Shown one piece after another: positions 6,108 to 13,665 of a stretch of DNA of 15,461 bases. The position numbers and the translations under genes were made by a program. The stretch spans positions 1 through 15,461 of the forward strand of contig JANTHQ010000011.1 of NCBI GenBank assembly GCA_024762375.1, given 5' to 3'. Every line of letters begins with the position of its first letter. Position 1 is the first letter of the stretch. Source of the DNA: Anaerolineaceae bacterium. GTDB lineage: Bacteria > Chloroflexota > Anaerolineae > 4572-78. A model generated the notes under the pieces. It made no database searches. It was not told where the DNA came from and saw only the letters and a program-made list of their open reading frames with translations.

Positions 6108-6803
6108 ATGACCACCGAATTGTTTTCAACATGTCCCGTGTGTGCCGAAGAAACAGCATTGAGCCACAGCGGCAAAATGTTTCAGTGCAATCACTGCGGA
6201 TTAACCATAAAAGAAAAACACAAACTATTTGGGAAAAACCATGTGGAATATGTGGTGCAAGCCATCGGCGAAGGGTACGATATTGCCCGCGCCGGGCTGG
6301 TGGGCAACACGTTTTCCCCCGCAGAGGTACAATTGTTCCGCGAGCAGGTGTATCCCGATGCGGTGCTGGCGGAATTCGCCACCGGAAATTTCGACCGGTT
6401 AAATCTGCCCACCAGTGTGTTGGCGCAAATTCTGTTGGAACAACTGCGCGAAACCGTGTATCTGCATGTTGACCATCTGCGGCGTGCGCACGGCCCTGCG
6501 CTGGAACCGGGCGGCAATCGATTCCCGCACGGGACGGTTCCGCAAAACGCTATGGACTGGCAGGATGAGGGAAATTTGTTTTTGACCAACGTCCGCATCG
6601 TTTTTCCCAGCAATACATTTACGTTCATTCGAATGGGCCGAAAAATGACGGGCCTAAAAACATTTGAAGACGGCGTCGCCGTGCAACTCAAGGGCGAAGA
6701 CCACGCCACTTATTTTGTCGGCATAAAACCTCATCAAGCCGCACTGGTTGGAGCATACATTCAGGGGCGAGTGCCCGGCTTGCGAGAGTCGGCGGCTGAA
6801 TAA
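6108..6803 (+). CDS. Zinc-ribbon protein with a C-terminal GRAM/PH-like domain
   Basis: I do not recognise a named family for this 231-residue protein. The N-terminus holds a four-cysteine zinc ribbon, C9-P-V-C12 and C27-N-H-C30, the second followed by Gly-Leu as in many ribbon proteins. Residues 40-130 look alpha-helical, with no hydrophobic segment long enough for a membrane helix. Residues 152-205 (EGNLFLTNVRIVFPS, then KMTGLKTFEDGVAV and ATYFVG) read like the strands of a GRAM or bacterial PH-like domain, which bind lipids or proteins. It is probably cytoplasmic. It is a single-gene transcription unit, with its own promoter at 6048-6075, a good Shine-Dalgarno and an intrinsic terminator 22 nt after the stop. 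Zinc binding is a safe inference; the PH-like call is tentative. Confidence 0.72.
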   Translation: MTTELFSTCPVCAEETALSHSGKMFQCNHCGLTIKEKHKLFGKNHVEYVVQAIGEGYDIARAGLVGNTFSPAEVQLFREQVYPDAVLAEFATGNFDRLNLPTSVLAQILLEQLRETVYLHVDHLRRAHGPALEPGGNRFPHGTVPQNAMDWQDEGNLFLTNVRIVFPSNTFTFIRMGRKMTGLKTFEDGVAVQLKGEDHATYFVGIKPHQAALVGAYIQGRVPGLRESAAE

Positions 6804-6824
6804 AACGTTCTGTCGGTACGGATG

Positions 6825-6852
6825 AAACGCGCTCAATTACGGCGCGTTTTTT
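6825..6852 (+). terminator. Intrinsic terminator after the zinc-ribbon gene
   Basis: AAACGCGC (6825-6832) and GCGCGTTT (6842-6849) form a perfect 8-bp stem with a 9-nt loop. Together with the bases that follow they give six consecutive T residues (6847-6852). On the other strand only three T follow the stem, so it should work poorly for the convergent gene. Confidence 0.82.
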
Positions 6853-6860
6853 ATTTGCAG

Positions 6861-7571
6861 TTATAATTGCCCGGAGATGGCGGCGAGCGCACGCTGCCAT
6901 GCATCGCTTTCGCGCCCCATTTTTTCACGCTGAAAACGGTAATCGCTTTTGCGGACAAATTCATCGAGCTGGTCAGTGAGTTGCCGCCAGATGTGCAACT
7001 GGGCATCTGTCAGCGCGGCGAAAGTGCCCGCATCGGTGACAAAATTGAGCGCTTGCTGAAAATGAGGCAGGCACAATCCGTCCGAGCGGCGATAGTCTTC
7101 TGCCAGCGAATCCGCGCCGGTGAAATTTTCGACCAGCGTGCGCAGATAGCGCGTGCCCGCCGCTTGCGCCTCGGTGCAAATGGGACATTCTGCCTGCGGC
7201 GACAGATTTTTCACCAGTTCAGCCGTGGCAGGGTTGACGGCATGATTGAAAACCGGTAGTTTTTGTCGCATTGCCAACCCGGGCGAACCCTGAAACGTGC
7301 CGGCGGCCAGTATTTCTGCCACTGTGTGCATCACATCGCGCATCATAATGGAAACGCCCAGTGCCGCACCGTTGCGCACCATTTTCGCGGCGTGCGTGCG
7401 GCAGAAACCCCGCGATGCGTTTAAGTGGGCGCGGGTGGGCACGTCATTCACCGATTCCCACAACAGCGTTTCGATGGCAGCATCGGCGGCGGCGGTTTCC
7501 AACCGGCACACCGGACAGCCGTTTTCCGAAAGCGCATTCTTTATGTCAAAATAGCCCAGTGGTTTGTCCAT
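6861..7571 (-). CDS. Uncharacterised protein with two CxxC...CxxH modules (DUF6062-like)
   Basis: This 236-residue soluble protein contains a duplicated module: C19-P-V-C22 with C57-R-T-H60, and C129-P-I-C132 with C167-L-P-H170. In both copies the first cysteines are exactly 38 residues apart, and the CxxH is preceded by Gly-hydrophobic (GFC, GLC). Each set of three Cys and one His is an apt zinc site. The rest is helical (for example TRAHLNASRGFC, LTDAQLHIWRQL). It resembles proteins labelled DUF6062 in Chloroflexota and Firmicutes, but I recall this only loosely. ATG 7571 is preferred over in-frame ATG 7634 because AGGA lies about 9 nt upstream and the longer form would translate through a terminator-like hairpin. 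A promoter with perfect -35 lies at 7669-7697. The function is unknown. Confidence 0.78.
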   Translation of the reverse strand: MDKPLGYFDIKNALSENGCPVCRLETAAADAAIETLLWESVNDVPTRAHLNASRGFCRTHAAKMVRNGAALGVSIMMRDVMHTVAEILAAGTFQGSPGLAMRQKLPVFNHAVNPATAELVKNLSPQAECPICTEAQAAGTRYLRTLVENFTGADSLAEDYRRSDGLCLPHFQQALNFVTDAGTFAALTDAQLHIWRQLTDQLDEFVRKSDYRFQREKMGRESDAWQRALAAISGQL

Positions 7572-7584
7572 AATCTTGTTCCTG

Positions 7585-7615
7585 AAAAATAAAAAATCCC
7601 ACCCGAAAGGGCAGG
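7585..7615 (-). terminator. Terminator-like hairpin in the leader of the tandem Cys/His gene (possible attenuator)
   Basis: On the minus strand CCTGCCC (7615-7609) and GGGTGGG (7604-7598) pair over 7 bp, two of them G-T, around a 4-nt TTTC loop. A then TTTTTTATTTTT follows (7597-7585). It lies downstream of the promoter at 7669-7697 and only 13 nt before ATG 7571, so transcripts must pass it to express the gene. Confidence 0.6.
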
Positions 7616-7668
7616 TGTCGTCAGCCGGGGGCATTTGAGGTGAACACCATCACCGAATATATGGCGAC

Positions 7669-7697
7669 ATGTTACTCGCAAAACATGGGGCTGTCAA
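7669..7697 (-). promoter_or_regulatory. Sigma70-type promoter of the tandem Cys/His gene
   Basis: On the minus strand, a perfect TTGACA (7697-7692) is followed after 17 bp by TAACAT (7674-7669, 4 of 6). The start is predicted near 7662, giving a leader of about 90 nt that contains the terminator-like hairpin. Confidence 0.65.
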
Positions 7698-7753
7698 ACA
7701 GAATTGCATCGGGTACGACAAGTTTGGATTGAAATTTATTTCAGGGCAAATTG

Positions 7754-7762
7754 TGGTATAAT
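7754..7762 (+). promoter_or_regulatory. Extended -10 promoter upstream of dnaE
   Basis: TGG followed by a perfect TATAAT (7757-7762) forms an extended -10 element. No good -35 is found 16-18 bp upstream, as is normal for this promoter type. The predicted start near 7769 gives a dnaE leader of about 112 nt. Confidence 0.55.
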
Positions 7763-7880
7763 GGAAATGATCATATTTTTGCGCCTCGGCCCAACATTTT
7801 GTGGTTTGTAACAATCCGATGGCTAAATGTGGCGGCGCGAGAAAACACCCGGTTAATCCAACATTTTTAAGGAACACCAT
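7763..7880 (+). other. dnaE leader with direct repeats
   Basis: This is the remainder of the 309-bp gene-free stretch 7572-7880; the other parts are the minus-strand leader and the two promoters. CCAACATTTT occurs twice (7791-7800 and 7858-7867). Between them lies AAATGTGG (7825-7832), which can pair with either copy apart from a one-base bulge. The second copy abuts the Shine-Dalgarno AAGGA (7869-7873). No known riboswitch pattern is recognised. Confidence 0.4.
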
Positions 7881-10800
7881 ATGGCTTCTGATTTTGTCCA
7901 CCTCCATGTCCATTCTGAATATTCTTTGCTTGACGGGCTTTCGCGGACGGATGAATTGGTGAAACGTGCCGCAGAGATGGGGCAACCCGCGATGGCGCTG
8001 ACCGATCATGGGGTGATGCACGGTGCGGTGGAGTTTTTCCGCAACGCGAAAAAGGCGGGCATCAAACCCATCATCGGGGTTGAAGCCTATATGACACCGT
8101 TTGGCCGCCCGATGGATGCCAAAGACCCGTCGAAAGACAAAGTGCGGCATCATCTGCTGTTGCTGGCGCAGAATATGACCGGCTACAAAAATCTGTTGAA
8201 AATTGCCAGCGACGCCCAGTTGAACGGATTTTATTACAAACCCCGCATCGATGCCGATTATCTCGCCGCCCACAGCGAAGGCCTCATTTGCACCACCGGT
8301 TGCATGTCGGCAGAAATTCCATTTTTGTTGAACGATGAAAAAGGCCCCGCCAATTTCGATTTGGCGATGAAACGGCTGGAATGGTATCTGGAAGTTTTCG
8401 GACGCGAACGGTTTTTCATCGAGTTGCAGGAACATCACATTCCCACCCTGACCAAAATCAACAAAACGCTGTTCGAATGGGCAAAACAGTACCGGCTGGA
8501 AATGGTCGTTACCAACGACGTGCATTATGCCCGCGCCGACCAAGCTGTGGCGCAAGACACGCTGTTGTGCGTGCAAACCGGTTCGCTGGTGACCGACCAA
8601 AAACGCATGCGGATGCACGGCCACAGCTACTATTTGAAATCAGAGGCGGAAATGCGCGAAATTTTCCGCCCGCTGGCCGATATGCCCGACAGCGCTTTTA
8701 CCAATACCCGCAAAATTGCCGAAATGTGCGATGTCGATTTGGAGGACGAAAGTTACCACCTGCCCGATTTGCCCATCAACGTGATGCCGCCGGAGCACAA
8801 TTACAAAACTTTTCTGCGCCAGTTGACCGATGAAGGACTGGCGCGCATTTATGGCGACCGCGCCACCGACCCCGAAATTCAGGAGCGGAAAGAGCACGAA
8901 CTCGGCATCATCAGCAAAATGGATTTCGACATTTATTTTTTGATTGTGTGGGATTTGTGCCGTCATGCCCGCGAAAATAACATTTGGTGGAATGTGCGCG
9001 GCTCCGGCGCGGGCTCAATTGTGGCGTATGCGCTGGGCATCACCAAAATTGACCCGCTGAAAAACCACCTGATTTTTGAGCGGTTTCTCAACCCCGGCCG
9101 CGTTTCCATGCCCGATTTCGACCTCGATTTTCCCGATGACCAGCGCGAAGAGATGATCCGCTATACCATCGAGCGGTATGGCGAAGACCATGTGGCGCAA
9201 ATTGTCGCTTTCGGGCGGATGAAAGCCCGCGCCGCCGTGCGCGATGTCGGACGGGCGCAGGGTGTCCCACTGTCGGAAGTTGACCAAATTGCCAAATTGA
9301 TACCCGCCGTTCCCGGCAAGCCGGTTACTATCGACGCTGCACTGACCGAAGGCGAAGAATTTTATTCGGAAGAACTGGCACGCCGCTACAAATCCGAGCC
9401 GATGGTGCGCCAACTGCTCGATGCCGCTCGCGAATTGGAGGGCGTGGCGCGGCACGCATCGGTGCACGCCGCCGCAGTCATCGTTACCGATAAACCGGTG
9501 ATGGATTATGTGCCGCTGATGCGTCCGTATGGCTCGGTCATCACCAAGGCCGTCACCCAATTTGAATTTCCCATTTGCGAATCCATCGGTTTGTTGAAAG
9601 TCGATTTTCTGGGGCTTTCGACGCTGACAATTATGCGCCGCGTGGCCGAACTCATCAAAGCGCGGCACGGTATTGAATACACGCTGGAAAATATTCCCGT
9701 TGAAGACCCGAAGGCGTTTGAGTTGTTCGCCAAAGGTGATTTGACCGGCGTATTTCAGGTGGAGGGCGCAGGCATGCGGCGGCTGATGAAAGAGATGCGC
9801 CCGTCGAAATTCGACCATATCATCGCTGCGATTTCGCTGTACCGCCCCGGCCCGATGGAAAATATCCCGAGTTACATTCGGCGTATGCACGGCGAAGAGA
9901 AAGTGCAGTACCATCACCCCGATTTGGAACCGATTCTGTCGGACACGTATGGTATCATCGTCTATCAGGAGCAGATTATCCGCATTGCCACCGCGCTGGC
10001 GGGGTACGAGCCGGGCGAAGCCGATATGATTCGCAAAGCGGTGGCAAAAAAGAAAAAAGCCCTGATGGAAAAACACAAACTCCAGTTCAGCGAAGGGGCA
10101 AAAAAGAACGGCTATTCGCAAGCGGTGATTGACAAAATTTGGGGCGACATTGAATTTTTCGCGCGGTACGGGTTCAACAAAGCCCACGCCGCCGATTATG
10201 CAGCCATTACCTGCCAAACTGCGTTTTTAAAGGCACACTATCCGGTGGAATATATGACCGCGCTGCTGACGGTGGAGCAGGGCAATACCGATAAAATTGG
10301 CATGCTTTTGGAAGAATGCCGCAGCATGGGCATCGAGGTTTTGCCGCCGCACATCAATCACAGCGGGCACGATTTCATCATCGAAGGCACAGAAGAAAAA
10401 CCTGCCATTCGCTATGGGCTGGGCGCTGTCAAAAATGTGGGCGATGGCCCCATCGATGCCATCATTACCGAACGGGACGAAGGCGGCAAATTTGCCGATG
10501 TGGACGATTTTTGCAACCGGGTGGATTTGCGCTCGGTGGGCAAACGCGCGCTGGAAAGTCTCATCAAAGTTGGTGCGTTGGATGGTTTCGCGCCGCGGGC
10601 GGTACTTTTGGAAATTATGGACCGCATGCTGCGCGTTTCCGGGCAGGTGCATCAAGCCGCTGCCGCCGGGCAAATCAGTATGTTCGATATGGGCGATTTC
10701 AGCAGCCAGCAAATTGGCTCGGTGCTGCACCCGCAGCCGGATGTTCCCGAAATTGACCGCAAAGAAATGCTCAATTGGGAGAAAGATTTGGTGGGCACCT

Positions 10801-11618
10801 ACCTTTCATCGCATCCCATCCAGCCGTATATGGATGCCATTCGGCGCGCTACCACCTGTTTGTGCGGCGACACCGACGCGCTGATGCAGATGAACGGGCG
10901 GCGAGTGTCGGTGGCGGGACTGGTCACATCGGTCAAACGCATCACCACCAAAAATGGCAAACCGATGGCATTTGTCGAAATTGAAGATATTCAAGGTAGT
11001 TTGGAAATTATCGTTTTCCCGCGCACATATCAGGAATATCAGGATACATTGGTTCAGGACAAACTGATTTTGGTGGCGGGCAAAGTGGATGCAGCCGAAG
11101 AAAATCGCCCCAAAGTGCTGGCAGATACCATTTCCACCGAATTGACCAGCTACACCCCGGCGGCGGATACCGTTCGCGAAACGTCTGTCGGGTATGATGA
11201 TGTGCCGCCGCTGCCCACCGAAGCCGACACGCCCACCGTTGCACCGGAGAATGGGCACTCGCCCGCGCCGGTTGCCGAGACACCGCCTCCGCCGCCCCCC
11301 CCGCCCGAACCGGACTCGGCGGCACAGTGGGTTACACCCGCGCCTGCCGTTGCCGCGCCGGCCAAACCGAAATCGCTGGTGGTGGAAATCAACTTCACTC
11401 GCAGCGGAAACGATGATGCTGACCGCCAAAAATTGCGCACCATCCATCGTATTTTGCAGGGAAATCCCGGTCAAGATACGGTGGTGCTGTACATTCCCAG
11501 CGGCAACCGCCGTGTGCCGATTGAATTTCCCGATATTCCGGTAAATTACAACCCGCAACTGCACACCGAATTGAGCAATATTTTGGGCGCAACCGGTGTC
11601 CGCGTGCTGGAAAAATAG
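7881..11618 (+). CDS. dnaE: DNA polymerase III subunit alpha
   Basis: The protein has 1245 residues; bacterial DnaE is typically about 1150-1200. It is the catalytic subunit of the replicase. The order of domains is as follows. The PHP domain comes first (residues 4-280), with H9, H11, D42-H43, E68, H90/H91, C141, D213 and H215 available as metal ligands. The polymerase core follows: GSGAGS at 374-379, PDFDLDF at 411-417 with the catalytic aspartates, D575 in VDFLGL, and YQEQ at 695-698. Helix-hairpin-helix region, then the internal clamp-binding motif QISMF (931-935), then an OB fold (about 1005-1085). A Pro/Ala-rich linker (about 1090-1165, eight prolines at 1135-1142) leads to the C-terminal domain. 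ATG 7881 has AAGGA 7 nt upstream. The gene is intact. A histidine kinase follows after 9 bp. Confidence 0.97.
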   Translation: MASDFVHLHVHSEYSLLDGLSRTDELVKRAAEMGQPAMALTDHGVMHGAVEFFRNAKKAGIKPIIGVEAYMTPFGRPMDAKDPSKDKVRHHLLLLAQNMTGYKNLLKIASDAQLNGFYYKPRIDADYLAAHSEGLICTTGCMSAEIPFLLNDEKGPANFDLAMKRLEWYLEVFGRERFFIELQEHHIPTLTKINKTLFEWAKQYRLEMVVTNDVHYARADQAVAQDTLLCVQTGSLVTDQKRMRMHGHSYYLKSEAEMREIFRPLADMPDSAFTNTRKIAEMCDVDLEDESYHLPDLPINVMPPEHNYKTFLRQLTDEGLARIYGDRATDPEIQERKEHELGIISKMDFDIYFLIVWDLCRHARENNIWWNVRGSGAGSIVAYALGITKIDPLKNHLIFERFLNPGRVSMPDFDLDFPDDQREEMIRYTIERYGEDHVAQIVAFGRMKARAAVRDVGRAQGVPLSEVDQIAKLIPAVPGKPVTIDAALTEGEEFYSEELARRYKSEPMVRQLLDAARELEGVARHASVHAAAVIVTDKPVMDYVPLMRPYGSVITKAVTQFEFPICESIGLLKVDFLGLSTLTIMRRVAELIKARHGIEYTLENIPVEDPKAFELFAKGDLTGVFQVEGAGMRRLMKEMRPSKFDHIIAAISLYRPGPMENIPSYIRRMHGEEKVQYHHPDLEPILSDTYGIIVYQEQIIRIATALAGYEPGEADMIRKAVAKKKKALMEKHKLQFSEGAKKNGYSQAVIDKIWGDIEFFARYGFNKAHAADYAAITCQTAFLKAHYPVEYMTALLTVEQGNTDKIGMLLEECRSMGIEVLPPHINHSGHDFIIEGTEEKPAIRYGLGAVKNVGDGPIDAIITERDEGGKFADVDDFCNRVDLRSVGKRALESLIKVGALDGFAPRAVLLEIMDRMLRVSGQVHQAAAAGQISMFDMGDFSSQQIGSVLHPQPDVPEIDRKEMLNWEKDLVGTYLSSHPIQPYMDAIRRATTCLCGDTDALMQMNGRRVSVAGLVTSVKRITTKNGKPMAFVEIEDIQGSLEIIVFPRTYQEYQDTLVQDKLILVAGKVDAAEENRPKVLADTISTELTSYTPAADTVRETSVGYDDVPPLPTEADTPTVAPENGHSPAPVAETPPPPPPPPEPDSAAQWVTPAPAVAAPAKPKSLVVEINFTRSGNDDADRQKLRTIHRILQGNPGQDTVVLYIPSGNRRVPIEFPDIPVNYNPQLHTELSNILGATGVRVLEK

Positions 11619-11627
11619 GAAAAAACT

Positions 11628-13496
11628 ATGGATTCTCCGTCTTCCCTCCCTTCCGCTGATGCACCATCGCTGGCAGAACTCCGCCGAACGCTGGCGAAAA
11701 TTGACCCCGCACACCGTTTGCCGGAAACGCCCGACGACCTGCTGCATCGTGCCGCCGAATTGCTGCGTGCCAATGCGAACCGGCTCGAAACGATGAACGA
11801 GGTGAACCGCGCGCTCAATGCCACACTTGACGCTGACCGGGTGCTGGAACTCATTTTGCAAAAAGCAGTCGAAATCATCCGCGCCGAAGCCGGGTCCATC
11901 TTTTTGGTGGATGACGAAGCGGACACGCTGATATTTTCGGTGGCGCTGGGGCCGTCGGGTATTCAATTGGTGGGCAAGCAGATGCCCATTGACGAAAAAA
12001 GTATCGCCGGAACAACCGTCATCCGCCGCGAATGTCTCATCGTCAACAATGCCCCCGAAGACCCGCGCTGGAATACCGCTTTCGATGCCGAAACCGAGTT
12101 TAAGACCCGCGACATTCTCACGGTGCCGCTGGTGGCGTTCGACAGTGTGGTGGGGGTGATTGAAGTCATCAACAAAAAAGACGGGCTGCAATTTACCGCC
12201 GATGATGAAGCCGTGCTGACCATGTTCGCGCGACAGGCGGCCATTGCGCTGGTGAACGCACAGCGATTCACGCAGATTGACCGGATGCTGGCCAACCGCG
12301 TGCGCGAATTGAGCACGCTGGAACTGGTTGACCGTGACTTGAATGCGGAACTCGATTTGCCGCAAGTGCTGCGGCTGACGCTTTCCGGCGCGATGGATTT
12401 TCTGGGTGCACCGGTGGGGTTGATTGCGCTGGTGAATCCGGAAAAAACGGGTTTACATTTTGCCGAAATGGTCGGTGTGGCGCAAAAATATCACCGCTAC
12501 CAAACCGATGCGCTGTGGAAATTGGGTGATGGCATCATCGGCGAGGTGGCACAGTCCGGCGTGTCGCGGATAAACCAAGATAGCGCCATCGATAATTTCT
12601 CCAGCGATGGACGGTCGCGGGCGCAACTGTGCGTGCCGTTTTTGCGAAAAGATGCCGTTATCGGCGTGTTGAGTTTAGAAAGTGACAATCCGCAGGCATT
12701 TTCTGCCGATGATTTGACGTTCGCGGTGCGGTATGCCAGTCATGCCGTGCTGGCAATTCAAAATGCGCAGTTGTTCGCCGCGGTCAAAGCCGCCAACGAT
12801 GCCAAATCGGAATTTATGAATATGACATCGCACGAGTTGAAAATTCCGATGACCAGCATCAAAGGGTACACCAAACTGCTGGCGATGGTCGGCAAAGATA
12901 CACTGTCTGAACAGCAATTGCAGTTTGTGCAGGTTATCAACGACAATGTTGACCGGATGAACCATCTGGTGATGGAATTGCTGGACGTGAGCCGCATCGA
13001 AGCGGGACGGCTGCGGCTGGCGATGGAAAATGTTTCGCTGGCGGAGGTGGTGCGGCAGGTGGTGCAATCGGTGCGGACGCAAATAGAAGAAAAACACCTG
13101 CAGGTGCAGGTGTCGGTTCCGGCTGAATTGCCGCCGGTGTGGGCAGATCATTTTCGGCTGGTGCAGGTGATGACCAATTTGGTGAGCAATGCCTACAAAT
13201 ACACGCCCGATGGCGGCAGCATCGAAATTGCTGCCAAAACGATGGACGGCGGCAAACGGGTATCGGTGTGGGTGAAAGATACCGGCTACGGTATTTCAGA
13301 AGAAGACCAGGCGCGGCTGTTTGAAAAATTTTTCCGCGCCGGAGACCAGAATATCCGCGATGTGCCCGGCACGGGCTTGGGGCTGAACATCACCCGCAGT
13401 TTGATTCAATTGCACGGCGGCGAAATGTGGTTCACCAGCAAATTGGGCGAAGGGTCAACCTTCGGGTTCAATTTGCCTGTTCATGTTACGCAGTAG
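11628..13496 (+). CDS. Soluble two-GAF sensor histidine kinase
   Basis: The protein has 622 residues and no membrane segment, so it senses something in the cytoplasm. Two GAF domains lie at about 55-210 and 235-382. The kinase core follows: phospho-acceptor H402 in SHELKIPMTSI, the N-box with N517 and N521 (NLVSNAYKYT), G1 DTGYGI (551-556), F-box FEKFF (565-569) and G2 GTGLGL (581-586). All are intact, so it should autophosphorylate. There is no receiver domain and no response regulator gene in the window, so its partner is elsewhere. The start codon follows the dnaE stop by 9 bp. The AGGA Shine-Dalgarno (11617-11620) overlaps that stop, which implies coupled translation with dnaE. GAF ligand classes (cyclic nucleotide, haem, bilin) cannot be told; no bilin-type cysteine motif stands out. 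Confidence 0.92.
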   Translation: MDSPSSLPSADAPSLAELRRTLAKIDPAHRLPETPDDLLHRAAELLRANANRLETMNEVNRALNATLDADRVLELILQKAVEIIRAEAGSIFLVDDEADTLIFSVALGPSGIQLVGKQMPIDEKSIAGTTVIRRECLIVNNAPEDPRWNTAFDAETEFKTRDILTVPLVAFDSVVGVIEVINKKDGLQFTADDEAVLTMFARQAAIALVNAQRFTQIDRMLANRVRELSTLELVDRDLNAELDLPQVLRLTLSGAMDFLGAPVGLIALVNPEKTGLHFAEMVGVAQKYHRYQTDALWKLGDGIIGEVAQSGVSRINQDSAIDNFSSDGRSRAQLCVPFLRKDAVIGVLSLESDNPQAFSADDLTFAVRYASHAVLAIQNAQLFAAVKAANDAKSEFMNMTSHELKIPMTSIKGYTKLLAMVGKDTLSEQQLQFVQVINDNVDRMNHLVMELLDVSRIEAGRLRLAMENVSLAEVVRQVVQSVRTQIEEKHLQVQVSVPAELPPVWADHFRLVQVMTNLVSNAYKYTPDGGSIEIAAKTMDGGKRVSVWVKDTGYGISEEDQARLFEKFFRAGDQNIRDVPGTGLGLNITRSLIQLHGGEMWFTSKLGEGSTFGFNLPVHVTQ

Positions 13497-13545
13497 AAAT
13501 TTGATAGAAATCAGCCATCTATTGTATGGACGGAATTTTGCCCCC

Positions 13546-13575
13546 TCCCCCTCCCCCATTTTGGGGGATGGGGGA
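13546..13575. repeat. C/G-tract hairpin between convergent genes
   Basis: TCCCCCTCCCCC (13546-13557) pairs with GGGGGATGGGGGA (13563-13575) except for one bulged T, around an ATTTT loop. The minus strand has three G5 runs separated by single A (complement of 13541-13557), which might take part in a G-quadruplex. No T run follows on either strand, so it is not a standard terminator. It lies in the 169-bp gap between the kinase and cinA, which holds no gene. Confidence 0.55.
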
Positions 13576-13579
13576 AATC

Positions 13580-13603
13580 AAAAAAATCCGGGTTTCGCCC
13601 AAA
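13580..13603 (-). terminator. Probable intrinsic terminator of cinA
   Basis: On the minus strand TTTGGG (13603-13598) and CCCGGA (13592-13587) form a 6-bp stem with two G-T pairs and a CGAAA loop, followed by seven T (complement of 13580-13586). It lies 62 nt past the cinA stop. Confidence 0.5.
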
Positions 13604-13665
13604 ATGTTGTCATTTTTGATTTCGTCAAATCTTGGACTGGTAACGTGAGTTGCCCGTTTCAGAAG

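Noticed and set aside
7572..7634. N-terminal extension of the tandem Cys/His protein from ATG 7634
   Set aside because: It has no Shine-Dalgarno, would encode a hairpin and T run, and adds residues outside the duplicated module; ATG 7571 has AGGA upstream.
7741..7880. Replication origin upstream of dnaE
   Set aside because: No cluster of DnaA boxes (TTATNCACA) and no dnaA or dnaN nearby.
7650..8624. Leftward open frame of 324 codons over the dnaE start
   Set aside because: It runs antisense through the dnaE PHP domain and has the Phe/His/Gln-rich make-up of a reverse-strand shadow. No Shine-Dalgarno or domain was seen.
9015..10217. Leftward open frame of 400 codons inside dnaE
   Set aside because: It is fully antisense to the conserved polymerase core, whose codon pattern leaves few stops on that strand. 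Its product shows no domain.
10806..12365. Leftward open frame of 519 codons across the dnaE-kinase junction
   Set aside because: The length is striking, but it is antisense to both the DnaE C-terminus and the first GAF domain, and its composition (Gly, Arg, His, Phe, Gln) is that of a shadow frame.
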